A DNA stretch of 56,219 bases from Paraburkholderia lycopersici (GTDB lineage Bacteria; Pseudomonadota; Gammaproteobacteria; Burkholderiales; Burkholderiaceae): the NCBI RefSeq assembly GCF_900096975.1, contig NZ_FMYQ01000040.1:1-56219 (forward strand). The letters are read 5' to 3'. The position numbers and the translations under genes are program-made. How positions within the stretch are numbered: position 1 is the stretch's first letter; each line of letters starts with the position of its first letter. A model generated the notes under the pieces. It worked only from the letters and a program-made list of their open reading frames with translations, ran no database searches and was not told the origin of the DNA. Below are positions 44,999 to 55,044 of the stretch, one piece after another.

Positions 44999-45479
44999 GA
45001 CATGCCTCCAGTAACGGACTAGAAACGTCAAACCGCCGAACGTTCTTGCTGAACAGACTGCCTTTGCTTCACTTGCACTCATGCATTCTAGTACCTCGTT
45101 GGCTTCCCGCTAGCCCAATATGCGCAGGCGCCATCCGATCGATGCGAAGTCCACGAGCCCGGTGATTGTCTGCGCAATCGAAACGCAAGCAAACGCGCGC
45201 GCGTCCACGCATCTCGTTGCCTAACATGCCAGTCGATATGACCGATTGCGTTGGGTCGCGGCGGTTCGGGGCCGCCCGGCGGAGGAAGAAATTGCAGACC
45301 GCGTGCGGACCGCGGCCAGGCTTGCGCAAGTTCCGGACCGCCAGGCGCGGTTGGCGTATCGGGGAAAATCCCCGGGAAAATCCGGGGCGCTCGTGGATCG
45401 GGCCGGGCAGCGCACAGGAACCGCACGCATCGTCCCCGGCGCTTGCGCTGCCGGCCAGGAACGCTGGCGCGCCAGGTTT
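44999..45479. other. 481-bp region without a gene
   Basis: No plausible coding frame. Two direct copies of GGGAAAATCC at 45362-45371 and 45374-45383 lie in a stretch that can fold (GGGGAAAATCCCC). They are about 100 bases after the end of the histidine kinase gene and may act as its transcription end or a protein site. Confidence 0.4.
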
Positions 45480-48413
45480 TCAGCGCGCGAGGAGCAGTTC
45501 GATCAGCGTGCGGAAATCGACGGGCTTCGTGAGATGCGAATCGATGCCGCTCATGCGCGAGCGCAGTCGGTCGGCGTGCTGGCCCCAGCCCGTCAGCGCG
45601 ATGATCCGCAGGCCGGCGTAGCGCGGACGTTGACGGATCTGCCGCGCGATCTCGTAGCCGTCCATGCCGGGCATGCCGATGTCGAGCACGATGGCATCCG
45701 GCGCCGCCTGCTCCAGCGCGGCGAGCGCTGCGGCGCCGTCGTAAGTCACGCGCACGTGCGCGCCTTCGCTCGAGAGCACCATCGCGAGCGAGTCGGCGGC
45801 GTCGTGGTTGTCGTCCACCACGAGAATGCGTTTGCCCGCGAGCGGTTTCGCGGCGCGGGCCGTTGCCGGGGTTTCGCGCGCTTCGGCGGGCGCCTGCTGC
45901 GAGAGCGGCAGACGCACCGTGAACTCGCTGCCCGTTCCCGGCCCCGCGCTCGTTGCCTCGACGGTGCCGCCGTGCATGCGCACGAGATGGCGCACCATGG
46001 TGAGTCCGATCCCCAGCCCGCCCTGGTTGCGGTCGGCGAGACGGTGCACCTGCGTGAACATTTCGAAGACCTGAGCAATCTGTTCGGGCGACATGCCGAT
46101 GCCGGTGTCGCGCAGCGTGACGACGGCCCATTCTCCTTCGCGCCGCGCGTCGAGCCGGATCTGGCCACCGCTGTCGGTATAGCGCGCCGCGTTGTTGAGC
46201 ATGTTCGCGAACACCTGCGTGAGGCGCACGCGGTCGGCGTCGAGAACGAGCGGCGCGCCGGCGAGCGTGACGCTCAGCTGGTGGTGCGCCTGATCGATGG
46301 CGGGGCGGCTCGTTTCGACCGCGCTTTCGATGATCTCCGCGAGCGCGACCGGCGCCTTGACGAGGCCGATCTTGCCGCGCGTGATGCGCGACACTTCCAT
46401 CAGGTCGTCGATGAGCCGGACCATGTGATGCACCTGGCGGTCGAGCATGTCGAGTATCGGCTCCGAGCCTGCGGGAAATTCGCCGTGCCGGAGGAGATGC
46501 AGCGCGTTGGCGATGGGCGCAAGCGGATTGCGCAGCTCGTGCGCGAGCGTCGCGAGGAATTCGTCCTTGCGGCGGTCGGCTTCCTTGAGCGCGTCTTCGG
46601 CGCGCACGGCTTCGGTGACGTCGATCGACACGCTCACGTGGCCGCGAAGCTCGCCGCTCGCCGAGAACCAAGGCGCGCAACAGGTTTCGAACCAGTGCCA
46701 GCTCCCGTCCTCGACCTTCACGCGCAGCCGGCTCTGGAACGCGCTTTGATCGCGCTGGGCGGCCTGAACACGCGTCAGGAATCCGGGCAGGTCCAGCGGG
46801 TGCACGATCGCGTGCCAGCCGGGGGCGAGCAGCTCGTCCGGCGTGGCGCCGATCGCCGCGAGGTAGCGCTGGTTCAGGTAGACCGTGCCGCCTTGCGTGT
46901 CGATTTGCCAGATCAGCGCGGGCGAGGCATCGGCGAGCGCGCGAAAGCGCGCCTCGCTCTCGCGCAGCGCTTCCTGGGCGCTGCGGCGGTCGTCCACGTC
47001 GATGTTGATGCCCACCCATTTGCGCAGCGTGCCGTCCGGATTCCAGATGGGCGCGGCGCGCACGTTGGTCCATCGCCAGCCGCCCGTGACCCCACGCAGG
47101 CGAAATTCCGCGTTCACCACGCGTTGCGCCGCCACCGCGTCCTTCCACTGACGCAGCGCATGGTCGCGGTCGTCGGGGTGGACCGCGTCGGCCCAGCCGT
47201 CGCCGAGCCATTCGTCGGCCGGCTGGCCCGTATACGCAGACCAGCTCGGCGAAACGGTTTCGCCGCGGCCCAGCGCGTCGGCTTCCCAAACCGCCAGGGC
47301 AAAGCCTTCGACGAGCGCGCGAAAGCGCTCCTCGCTGTCCGCGCATTCGGTTTCCGCGCGCTTGCGTTCGGTGATGTCGAGCGCGAATTCGGCGCATTTC
47401 GAGGTCATGCCCGCGCCGGAGAGCCGCGTGGGCGCGAAAAGACCCCACCAGCGCGTGCCGTCCTTGCGGATCAGTTGCCGCTCGTAGGGCGGCGTGCGCC
47501 CCGCGGTGGCGAGATCGTTCACCGCGCGCGTCGTGACGCCGAGAAATTCGAGCGGCACGAGCCGGTCCCAATGCCCGGTGGCGCGCAGGTCTTCGCGGCT
47601 GTAGCCGCTCATGTGCTCGAAGGCGCCGTTGGCGTCGACCATGCTGCCGTCGAGGTCGAAGAACAGGACACCTACGGTTTCGATCGAAATCGCCGCCTGC
47701 AGGCGCGCCTCGCTCTCTCGCAGCGCGTCTTCGATCTGCTTGCGCTGCGCAGCTTCGTCATGGAGCTTCGTGTTGATGTCCTGCAGCGCGCGGGTGCGTT
47801 CGGCGACTTGATGCGCGAGGTTGCGCCCGGCGTCCTGGGCGTCGTTCAGCGCGCCCGCGAACTGGTATGCGGCGCTCGCGCAGGTGGCGAGACTTTGAAG
47901 CAGGCGCGCGTCTTCGGCGTCGAACTGCCTGGCGGGGCCGTGCGTCGCAACCCATACCGTGCCGACGACGCTGCCGTTCGCGCGCCACGGCACGTGCAGC
48001 GCTTCGCCAATGGGTGGATCGATGGCGCGGTAGGCGGCGAAGCAGCGCGCCGGCCGGTCGAACAGGAGCATCGTGTTGCGCGCTTGCGCGGCGCCGCAAG
48101 GGCAGTCGTCGTCGGGAAAACGCTGGTCGAGGCAGCCGGCCAGTTCTCCGGCCACGGCGCGCCAGCGGAACGCGGTCGTGGCGCCGTCGCGTTCGGGCAC
48201 GCTCACGCCAGCCGAGCCGGCGCGGCAAAGCGCAAGGGCGAGTTCGGCGAGCATCTGCAGCACACCCGCTGGATTGCGGGCCATTTCCTGCGTCAGCGCG
48301 GCAAGCGCCCGGCTCTCGCCCTGGTAGTCGGGCAGGCGGTTCGGCCGGCTCACCAGCGCCTCGGTAATGAGCGTTTCCTCGGCCTTGGGCGCAGGTGCGC
48401 CGTCGTGTTGCAT
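45480..48413 (-). CDS. GAF-PAS hybrid histidine kinase with receiver
   Basis: 977 residues, cytoplasmic. GAF domain (about 40-200), coiled coil, three PAS domains (about 225-350, 360-475, 490-610), HisKA with H625 in HELRNPLAPI, an HATPase domain with GIGMSPEQIAQVF and GGLGIGLTMVRHL, and a C-terminal receiver with D911 in VLDIGMPGMDGYE. The GAF domain is rich in Cys (CPCGAAQARN), so redox or metal sensing is possible. No partner histidine-phosphotransfer or response-regulator gene is adjacent. GGAGG is 4 bases before the ATG. Confidence 0.93.
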   Translation of the reverse strand: MQHDGAPAPKAEETLITEALVSRPNRLPDYQGESRALAALTQEMARNPAGVLQMLAELALALCRAGSAGVSVPERDGATTAFRWRAVAGELAGCLDQRFPDDDCPCGAAQARNTMLLFDRPARCFAAYRAIDPPIGEALHVPWRANGSVVGTVWVATHGPARQFDAEDARLLQSLATCASAAYQFAGALNDAQDAGRNLAHQVAERTRALQDINTKLHDEAAQRKQIEDALRESEARLQAAISIETVGVLFFDLDGSMVDANGAFEHMSGYSREDLRATGHWDRLVPLEFLGVTTRAVNDLATAGRTPPYERQLIRKDGTRWWGLFAPTRLSGAGMTSKCAEFALDITERKRAETECADSEERFRALVEGFALAVWEADALGRGETVSPSWSAYTGQPADEWLGDGWADAVHPDDRDHALRQWKDAVAAQRVVNAEFRLRGVTGGWRWTNVRAAPIWNPDGTLRKWVGINIDVDDRRSAQEALRESEARFRALADASPALIWQIDTQGGTVYLNQRYLAAIGATPDELLAPGWHAIVHPLDLPGFLTRVQAAQRDQSAFQSRLRVKVEDGSWHWFETCCAPWFSASGELRGHVSVSIDVTEAVRAEDALKEADRRKDEFLATLAHELRNPLAPIANALHLLRHGEFPAGSEPILDMLDRQVHHMVRLIDDLMEVSRITRGKIGLVKAPVALAEIIESAVETSRPAIDQAHHQLSVTLAGAPLVLDADRVRLTQVFANMLNNAARYTDSGGQIRLDARREGEWAVVTLRDTGIGMSPEQIAQVFEMFTQVHRLADRNQGGLGIGLTMVRHLVRMHGGTVEATSAGPGTGSEFTVRLPLSQQAPAEARETPATARAAKPLAGKRILVVDDNHDAADSLAMVLSSEGAHVRVTYDGAAALAALEQAAPDAIVLDIGMPGMDGYEIARQIRQRPRYAGLRIIALTGWGQHADRLRSRMSGIDSHLTKPVDFRTLIELLLAR

Positions 48414-48665
48414 GCTGCCTCCGCTTCAGTCGTGCGGGCCTGCGCCGCTCGCGTCGGCGGCGCCATCGCGCGGACGGCGCACATGCCCGCAAATGCCCGT
48501 TCATTCCCGAGCCAGCATTGCGTATTCCCGTTGAGGAGATCACCATGTGGCAAGCGCATTGTCGGGCTCTTTGCGTGGCACGCGAGGCCGCTTTGGGCGG
48601 CGCAGGCGCCAGGCATTGCGTTTGCTTGAAAGCCGCACGATGAGCAAGGCGAGGAGGATGCAATC

Positions 48666-49529
48666 ATGCCGCGCGCGATATGGAAGGGCGCCATCACTTT
48701 CGGGCTCGTATATGTGCCGGTCGAGGTGTTCCCGGCCACGCAGAGCGAGCGCACCGGCTTTAACCTGCTCGACCGGCGCACGCTCGACCCGGTCGGCTAC
48801 CAGCAGATCAACAAGCGAACGGGCAAACCTATTCGGCGCGACGACGTCGTGCGCGGCTACGAATACGAAAAAGACGCATACGTGGTGATCTCCGACGAGG
48901 AGATCAAGGCCGCCAGCCCCGAATCCACGCAGACGGTCGAACTGCTCGCGTTCGTCGAAGCGGCGCAGGTTTCGTTTCTCTATCTCGACACGCCCTACTG
49001 GCTCGCCCCCGACAAACGCGCGGGCAAGACCTATGCGTTGCTGCGCGACGCGCTCGCGGCGAGCGGCAAGATCGGCATTGCGAGCGTCGTGCTGCACAGC
49101 CGCCAGCATCTCGCGGCGCTCGTGGCCACGGGTCCCGCGCTCGCGCTGCAAACGCTGCGCTGGTCCACCGAGGTGCGCGAGTTCGGCGCCGTGCAGAGCG
49201 TGCCCAGGAGCGCGAAGGCGGCGGGCGTGAGCGCGCATGAGCTTCAGATGGCGCGCAAGCTCATCGACGACATGAGTACGGACTGGGCGCCCGAGACGTA
49301 TCGGGACACCTACCGCGACGCGATTCTCGAACTCGCAGAGCGCAAGGCGCGCGAAGGCAAGGCGCATGAAGTCACGCATGTCGAGACGCCGGCGCCCGAG
49401 CGCCGCAGCGCCGATATCGTCGACCTTTCGGAACTGCTGAAGCGCAGTCTCGGCAAGCGCGGCGGTTCGCGCGGCGAGAGCGGGCAGCCCGAAAAGCCCG
49501 CGCCCAGGCGCGGGCGGCGCGCGGCGTGA
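48666..49529 (+). CDS. ku: DNA end-binding protein Ku
   Basis: 287 residues, the homodimeric ring that holds broken DNA ends in non-homologous end joining. Start: WKGAITFGLVYVPVEVFPAT, then LLDRRTLDPVGYQ and the core RRDDVVRGYEYEKDAYVVISDEEI. The tail (about 255-287) is Lys/Arg-rich (SRGESGQPEKPAPRRGRR) and should aid DNA or LigD contact. GAGGAGG precedes it. LigD follows 61 bases later. Confidence 0.96.
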   Translation: MPRAIWKGAITFGLVYVPVEVFPATQSERTGFNLLDRRTLDPVGYQQINKRTGKPIRRDDVVRGYEYEKDAYVVISDEEIKAASPESTQTVELLAFVEAAQVSFLYLDTPYWLAPDKRAGKTYALLRDALAASGKIGIASVVLHSRQHLAALVATGPALALQTLRWSTEVREFGAVQSVPRSAKAAGVSAHELQMARKLIDDMSTDWAPETYRDTYRDAILELAERKAREGKAHEVTHVETPAPERRSADIVDLSELLKRSLGKRGGSRGESGQPEKPAPRRGRRAA

Positions 49530-49590
49530 CGCCGCGCGCCGATGCGTATGCATTGCATGAACGTGCACGTCATTCACGAGGGGACGACCG

Positions 49591-52287
49591 ATGAAGCACA
49601 AGCTCGAAGTCTATGAACAGAAGCGGCGCTTCGACGAAACACCCGAGCCGCGCGGACGCGCTACACGGCGCAGCGTGCGTCCGCGCGACGGCGAAGGGTC
49701 GTTCGTGATCCAGCGGCATGACGCACGGCGGCTGCACTACGACTTTCGCCTCGAACTGGACGGCACGCTCAAGTCGTGGGCAATCCCGAAAGGGCCGAGC
49801 CTCGATCCCTCGGTCAAGCGGCTCGCCGTGCATGTGGAGGACCATCCGATCGAATACGGCACGTTTGAAGGGCGCATCCCCGAAGGCAGCTATGGCGCGG
49901 GGACTGTTGCGATCTGGGACCACGGCGTCTGGCGTCCCGAGGGTGGGCTGCGCGGCGCGCGCGAAGGCTACGCGCAGGGCAAGCTCAAGTTCACGCTGGA
50001 GGGCGAGCGGCTGCATGGCGGCTGGACACTCGTTCGCAGTCCGATGCATGACGGCAAGCAGGAAAGCTGGCTGCTCATCAAGCAACGCGACGACGAGGCC
50101 GCGGCCGAAGACGAATTCCGCGTCGTCGAGGACGAACCCGGCGCGCCGAAGAAGCGCGCCCGCGCGGCTAACGGCGCCGCGAAGCGTGAGGGCGGCACGA
50201 TGGCTGGGCGCGCGGTGCCGCAGCCCGACGCCGGAGCGAAGCGGGAAAAGGCGGCGCCGTCCGCGCGCTCGGCGAGCTCCGCGAACGCTGGGCGCACCGG
50301 GACGCGCAAGACGACGGCATCGGCGCTGGAGGGCGCGGTGCGCGCCCCGCTGCCGGAAACGCTCGCCCCTGAACTCGCCACGCCGGCCGATGCACCGCCG
50401 CATGGCGATAATTGGCTCTACGAACTGAAATTCGACGGCTACCGCGTGCTCGCCCGCATCGACCGCGGCGCGCGCGGCAAGAACGACGTGCGCATCTTCA
50501 CACGCACGGGCAACGACTGGACCGCGAAGTTTCCGCGCCAGGTGGAAGCGCTGCGCGCGCTTGAAGTCGAATCGGCGTGGCTGGACGGCGAGGCCGTCGT
50601 GCTCGACGAAGCCGGCGTTCCCGACTTCCAGACGCTGCAGAACGCCTTCGATGCCGGTCGCGCCGACGCCATCACTTTCTGGCTCTTCGATCTGCCGTGG
50701 CTGGACGGCATGGACTTGCGCGAGGTGCCGCTCGAAGCGCGGCGCGAAAAGCTCTCGGCGTTGCTCGCCGGGAAGCCGCAAGACGCGCTGCGCTTTTCCG
50801 AGGCGTTCGAGGGGGAGCCGCAGGCGCTGCTCGAAGCCGCCTGCGAGGCGAATCTCGAAGGCCTCGTCGCCAAGCGGCGCGACAGCCGCTACACGTCCAC
50901 GCGCAGCGCCGCGTGGCTCAAGCTGCGCTGCGCGCGGCGCCAGGAATTCGTGATCGGCGGCTACACGGAGCCTCAGGGCAGACGCGAGGGCTTCGGCGCG
51001 CTGCTAATCGGGGTGTACGACGAGCATGGCGCGCTGCAATACGCGGGCAAGGTGGGAACGGGTTTCGACGCCATGCGGCTCGAAGCGGTTGGCGCCGAGC
51101 TGCGCTCGCGCGAGTGCGAGCGGCCGCCGTTCGCGGCCGTGCCTGCGGGCGAGCGTCGCGCGCCTGTGCACTGGGTGCGGCCGGAACTGGTGGCCGAAGT
51201 GCGCTTCAAGACCTGGACGAGCGCGGGCGTGGTGCGCCAGGCTTCGTTCGCCGGCCTGCGCAGGGACAAGTCCGCGAAGGACGTCGTGCGCGAAGCGCAG
51301 TCGCCGCCGGTGCGCAAGCCGGCGAGCGAGCGTGCCGCGCATACCGCGCAGAGCGCGACCAAAACGGCGCGCAACACGCGTCGCGCCCCGCGCGGCGAAG
51401 CCGAGGTCGCCGGCATTCGCATCACGCACCCCGAGCGCGTGATCGATGCGCAAAGCGGCCTGCGCAAGATCGATCTCGTCGAATATTTCGAAGCGGTTTC
51501 CCCATGGCTGCTGCCGCACGTGCAGCAGCGGCCGGTTGCCCTCGTGCGCGCGCCCAAGGGCGTGGGCGGCGAGCTGTTCTTCCAGAAGCACGCGAGCAGG
51601 CTGGCGGTTCCGCATGCCACGCAACATGCGGGTCTCGATCCGGGCCACGCGCCGCTGCTCACGCTGGACTCCGCGGCGGCGCTCGTCGGCGCGGCGCAGA
51701 TGGACACCATCGAGCTGCACACCTGGAATGCGCTGGCGACGGACATCGAGAAGCCCGACCGCATCGTCTTCGATCTCGACCCCGATCCGTCGCTGGCCTG
51801 GGAGCGCATGCTGGAAGCGGCGCAACTCACGCGCGAGTTACTTGATGCGCTGGGCCTGCGCGCCTGGTGCAAGACGAGCGGCGGCAAGGGCTTGCACCTG
51901 GTCGTGCCGCTCGCGCGCCACGCCGGCTGGGTCGAGGCAAAGGACTTCGCGCGCGCGGTGGCGAGCCACATGGCGGCGACGCTCCCCGATCGCTTCAGCG
52001 CGAAGATGGGCGCGCAAAACCGCAAGGGCCGGATTTTCGTGGACTATCTGCGCAACAATCGCGGCGCGAGCACGGCTGCCGCGTATGCGCCGCGAGCGCG
52101 GCCCGGTCTCGGCGTTTCCGTGCCGGTGGCGTGGGACGAACTGCACACGCTTACGGGCGGCGACCAGTGGAACGTGGTCAACGTGCGCGAGCGGCTCGAG
52201 GCGCTGCGTACCGACCCCTGGCGCGAGTATGGCAAGGCGCGGCAGCGCATCACGGCCGCGATGTGGAAGCAGCTTGAAACAAAGTGA
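49591..52287 (+). CDS. ligD: multifunctional DNA ligase LigD
   Basis: 898 residues with the order phosphoesterase, ligase, polymerase, as in Pseudomonas LigD. The 3'-phosphoesterase (about 30-180) has H43, H49 and D51. The ATP-dependent ligase (about 270-560) uses K280 in ELKFDGYRV. The primase-like polymerase (about 610-890) keeps its metal site at D728, D730 and D732 (FDLDPDP). A Lys/Arg/Ala-rich linker of about 70 residues joins the first two domains, and another of about 40 the last two. It seals ends held by Ku, encoded just upstream. Confidence 0.96.
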   Translation: MKHKLEVYEQKRRFDETPEPRGRATRRSVRPRDGEGSFVIQRHDARRLHYDFRLELDGTLKSWAIPKGPSLDPSVKRLAVHVEDHPIEYGTFEGRIPEGSYGAGTVAIWDHGVWRPEGGLRGAREGYAQGKLKFTLEGERLHGGWTLVRSPMHDGKQESWLLIKQRDDEAAAEDEFRVVEDEPGAPKKRARAANGAAKREGGTMAGRAVPQPDAGAKREKAAPSARSASSANAGRTGTRKTTASALEGAVRAPLPETLAPELATPADAPPHGDNWLYELKFDGYRVLARIDRGARGKNDVRIFTRTGNDWTAKFPRQVEALRALEVESAWLDGEAVVLDEAGVPDFQTLQNAFDAGRADAITFWLFDLPWLDGMDLREVPLEARREKLSALLAGKPQDALRFSEAFEGEPQALLEAACEANLEGLVAKRRDSRYTSTRSAAWLKLRCARRQEFVIGGYTEPQGRREGFGALLIGVYDEHGALQYAGKVGTGFDAMRLEAVGAELRSRECERPPFAAVPAGERRAPVHWVRPELVAEVRFKTWTSAGVVRQASFAGLRRDKSAKDVVREAQSPPVRKPASERAAHTAQSATKTARNTRRAPRGEAEVAGIRITHPERVIDAQSGLRKIDLVEYFEAVSPWLLPHVQQRPVALVRAPKGVGGELFFQKHASRLAVPHATQHAGLDPGHAPLLTLDSAAALVGAAQMDTIELHTWNALATDIEKPDRIVFDLDPDPSLAWERMLEAAQLTRELLDALGLRAWCKTSGGKGLHLVVPLARHAGWVEAKDFARAVASHMAATLPDRFSAKMGAQNRKGRIFVDYLRNNRGASTAAAYAPRARPGLGVSVPVAWDELHTLTGGDQWNVVNVRERLEALRTDPWREYGKARQRITAAMWKQLETK

Positions 52288-52483
52288 AGGCGCATTGTCG
52301 GCTTCGGGGTTGCTTTCTTCGACACCATCGGGCAGATCCGTCGCGCCGCGACGCGGATGAACGAGCCCGCCCAGGAGAGCGCGGCGCTCGCGGGGAGCGC
52401 CGCGGCGGCCGGTTCGCGCGGAGGCGAGGCGCACGGCTCTTGCCGCGCCGGTCTTCCGGCTCCAGCCGTCACTTTTTACGCGC

Positions 52484-52501
52484 AATTGTCATGGGACAAT
52501 T
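52484..52501. promoter_or_regulatory. palindrome before enuR
   Basis: AATTGTC and GACAATT, perfect 7-base arms with 4 bases between, 55 bases before the enuR ATG. The core ATTGT-N4-GGACA recurs before eutB. It is the likely EnuR operator and would allow autoregulation. Confidence 0.6.
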
Positions 52502-52555
52502 ATTTTCCGCCCTGTTTTTGAGCGACCATGAACGCTCACGGAGGAGCGGATCGAG

Positions 52556-53968
52556 ATGGCGCGGGTAACGGTTTCGGGCGAATGGCGTGACGCGGTAGGA
52601 GCCGCGCACGGCGCGGAGTCCAAATACAAACGGCTGGTCAAGGCGATTGCGCAGGACATCGAGCGCGGCGCGCTCGTTTCCGGCGTGCGCCTCGCGCCGC
52701 AACGCGAGGTGGCGGCGGAGCTGGGCGTCAGCGTGCAGACGGTGACCAATGCATACAAGGAACTCGAAAGACAGGGCCTGATCCGCTGCGAGGTCGGGCG
52801 CGGCAGCTTCGTGGCGGCGCGCGTGACCGAATCGATGTCGAACTACATTCTCGACACGGCCGAGCGCGAGATCGTCGACTTCTCGATCGCGCGCATCGTG
52901 CACACGCCCGAGCACGACGCCGCATGGCGCGAGGTCTGCGCCACGCTCGCCACGCTCGACGATCAGCCGTGGATCCGCTCGTTCCGGCCCATTGCGGGCT
53001 TCGAGCATCACCGCCAGGCAGGCGCGGCGTGGCTCGCCTCGCTGAACATGCCCGCGACACCCGAGTCGCTGCTCATCACCAACGGCGCGGCGCACGGCAT
53101 TTTTCTCGCGCTCGCGTCCACCGTCGGCCCCGGCGACACCGTGCTCTGCGAAAGCCTCACGGACCACGGCGTGATCGGCTCGGCAAACGTGCTGGGCTTC
53201 ACGCTCAAGGGCCTCGAAATCGACGAATACGGCATACGTCCCGAGCATTTCGAGGAAATGTGCGACAGCGAGCGCGTGAGCGCGCTCGTCTGCACGCCGA
53301 CCTTCAACAATCCCACGATGTCGGTGATGCCCGATTCGCGCCGTCGCGCGATTGCGCGCATTGCGGAGCGCTATGGCGTGTACGTGATCGAGGACGACGT
53401 GTATGGCGCGCTGCCCGCGAAATCCCACATGCCCATTGCGAGCCTGATTCCGGAGCTGGCGTTCTATTGCACGAGCATGACGAAATCGGTGCTCACGGGA
53501 CTGCGCACCGGCTATCTCGCCATGCCGCGCCGCCTCGCGCTGCGCGTGGAAAGCGTGCTGCGCGTGAGCAGCTGGATGGCGACCTCGCCGATTGCGGAGA
53601 TCGCCACACGCTGGATCATGGACGGCACCGCGCGCCGCCTCGTGGAACTGCAGCGCGAGCGGCTCGCGGCGCGCCAGGCGATGGTGCGCGCGGCGCTCGG
53701 CGAGTATGTGCTCGGCGCGCATCCCAATGCGCTTTCCGCATGGCTGCGCGTGCCCGACTACTGGCAGGCCGACCGCCTCGTCCGCGAGTTGCGCAATCGC
53801 CAGATCGCCGTGACCTCGCCGGACCCCTTCCTCGTGGGCGGCACGCAGCGGCCCAATGCGGTGCGCATCAGCCTTGGCGCCGAGGCCACGGACGCGGCGT
53901 GCCGCCACGCGCTCCAGACCATGGCGGGCGTGTTCGAGCAATATCCGCACGTACACGATTTCAGCTAG
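52556..53968 (+). CDS. enuR: EnuR, MocR-type ectoine utilisation regulator
   Basis: 470 residues. An N-terminal GntR winged helix (about 20-90: APQREVAAELGVSVQTVTNAYKELE) is fused to an aminotransferase-like domain with the PLP lysine at K310 (SMTKSVLTGLRTGY). EnuR represses ectoine-breakdown genes until an intermediate of ectoine breakdown binds at the PLP site. GGAGCGG precedes the ATG. Directly upstream of eutB-eutC-doeA, as in most such clusters. Confidence 0.93.
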   Translation: MARVTVSGEWRDAVGAAHGAESKYKRLVKAIAQDIERGALVSGVRLAPQREVAAELGVSVQTVTNAYKELERQGLIRCEVGRGSFVAARVTESMSNYILDTAEREIVDFSIARIVHTPEHDAAWREVCATLATLDDQPWIRSFRPIAGFEHHRQAGAAWLASLNMPATPESLLITNGAAHGIFLALASTVGPGDTVLCESLTDHGVIGSANVLGFTLKGLEIDEYGIRPEHFEEMCDSERVSALVCTPTFNNPTMSVMPDSRRRAIARIAERYGVYVIEDDVYGALPAKSHMPIASLIPELAFYCTSMTKSVLTGLRTGYLAMPRRLALRVESVLRVSSWMATSPIAEIATRWIMDGTARRLVELQRERLAARQAMVRAALGEYVLGAHPNALSAWLRVPDYWQADRLVRELRNRQIAVTSPDPFLVGGTQRPNAVRISLGAEATDAACRHALQTMAGVFEQYPHVHDFS

Positions 53969-53998
53969 ACGGCTTTTCGCGTGCCGCACCGGGCGCGG

Positions 53999-54014
53999 AT
54001 TGTACCAGGACATT
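53999..54014. promoter_or_regulatory. motif before eutB like that before enuR
   Basis: ATTGTACCAGGACATT matches the enuR upstream site in 11 of 17 positions when the next base is included; ATTGT-N4-GGACA-N-T is shared by both. The site lies 64 bases before the eutB start, near the promoter. Confidence 0.55.
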
Positions 54015-54077
54015 AGAAAGCCCGTTTTGGCTCATTAGACTCGATTGCACAGATTCACTAAAAGGAATGTGCAATCC

Positions 54078-55043
54078 ATGTCGTTGCTCTCGCTTGCCGA
54101 CGTCTACCGCGCGCGCCAGCGCCTGGCGGGCCGCGTGGCGCTCACGCCGCTCGTGGCGTCGCCCGCGTTGTCCGCGCGCGCGGACGTGCCGGTCTTCCTC
54201 AAGCTCGAAACCGTGCAGCCCACCGGCAGCTTCAAGCTGCGCGGCGCCACCAACGCGCTCGCGCAACTCGCCGAAACGGGCGTGAAGCGCGTCGTCACCG
54301 CCTCCACAGGCAATCACGGCCGCGCGCTCGCGTATGCGGCGCACGCGCTCGGCATGGAGGCGGCCGTCTGCATGTCGTCGCTCGTGCCGCGCAACAAGGT
54401 CGATGCCGTGGCCGCACTGGGGGCGCGCGTGGTGATTTCGGGCAAAAGCCAGGACGAGGCGCAGGTCGAGGCGCAACGCCTCATGCGCGAGGAAGGCTAT
54501 GCGTTCGTGCCGCCTTTCGACGACTTGCGCGTGATTGCCGGGCAGGCAACCATCGGCCTGGAAATTTTCGAGGCGTTGCCCGACACGGCGACGATCGTGG
54601 TGCCGCTGTCGGGCGGCGGCCTCTTTAGCGGCGTGGCGTTCGCGGCGAAGCAGATCAGGCCGGACGTGAGCGCCATCGGCGTTTCGATGGCGCGCGGCGC
54701 GGCCATGCACGCCAGCCTCGCGGCGGGCCATCCCGTAGACGTTGAGGAAAGCGAAACGTTAGCCGATTCGCTCGGCGGCGGCATCGGCCTCGACAATCGC
54801 CATACGTTCGCGTTCACGCGTGCCCTCGCCGACGAAGTCGTCCTGCTCAGCGAGCCTTCGATCGCGCGCGGCATTGCCCATGCGTATCGCGAAGAGCGCC
54901 TCGTGGTGGAAGGCGCGGGCGCGGTCGGCATCGCGGCGCTGCTCGACGGACTGCTCGAGCAGCGCAAGGGCCCGATCGTGATCGTCGTGAGCGGCGCGAA
55001 CATCGACACGACGGTGCACCGCCGCCTCGTGGCGGAGCGCTGA
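54078..55043 (+). CDS. eutB: EutB, threonine dehydratase-like hydroxyectoine enzyme
   Basis: 321 residues of the type II PLP fold, with K53 in TGSFKLRGATNAL and the phosphate-binding SGGGLFSG near residue 180. In ectoine-degrading bacteria EutB and EutC act on a hydroxyectoine-derived intermediate. The ATG at 54078 follows AAGGA at 11 bases. Next gene starts one base after its stop. Confidence 0.93.
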   Translation: MSLLSLADVYRARQRLAGRVALTPLVASPALSARADVPVFLKLETVQPTGSFKLRGATNALAQLAETGVKRVVTASTGNHGRALAYAAHALGMEAAVCMSSLVPRNKVDAVAALGARVVISGKSQDEAQVEAQRLMREEGYAFVPPFDDLRVIAGQATIGLEIFEALPDTATIVVPLSGGGLFSGVAFAAKQIRPDVSAIGVSMARGAAMHASLAAGHPVDVEESETLADSLGGGIGLDNRHTFAFTRALADEVVLLSEPSIARGIAHAYREERLVVEGAGAVGIAALLDGLLEQRKGPIVIVVSGANIDTTVHRRLVAER

Positions 55044-55044
55044 G

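Noticed and set aside
45246..48629. 1127-codon open frame on the plus strand
   Set aside because: It is antisense to the hybrid histidine kinase, which has complete GAF, PAS, kinase and receiver motifs. The long frame comes from GC-rich codon bias.
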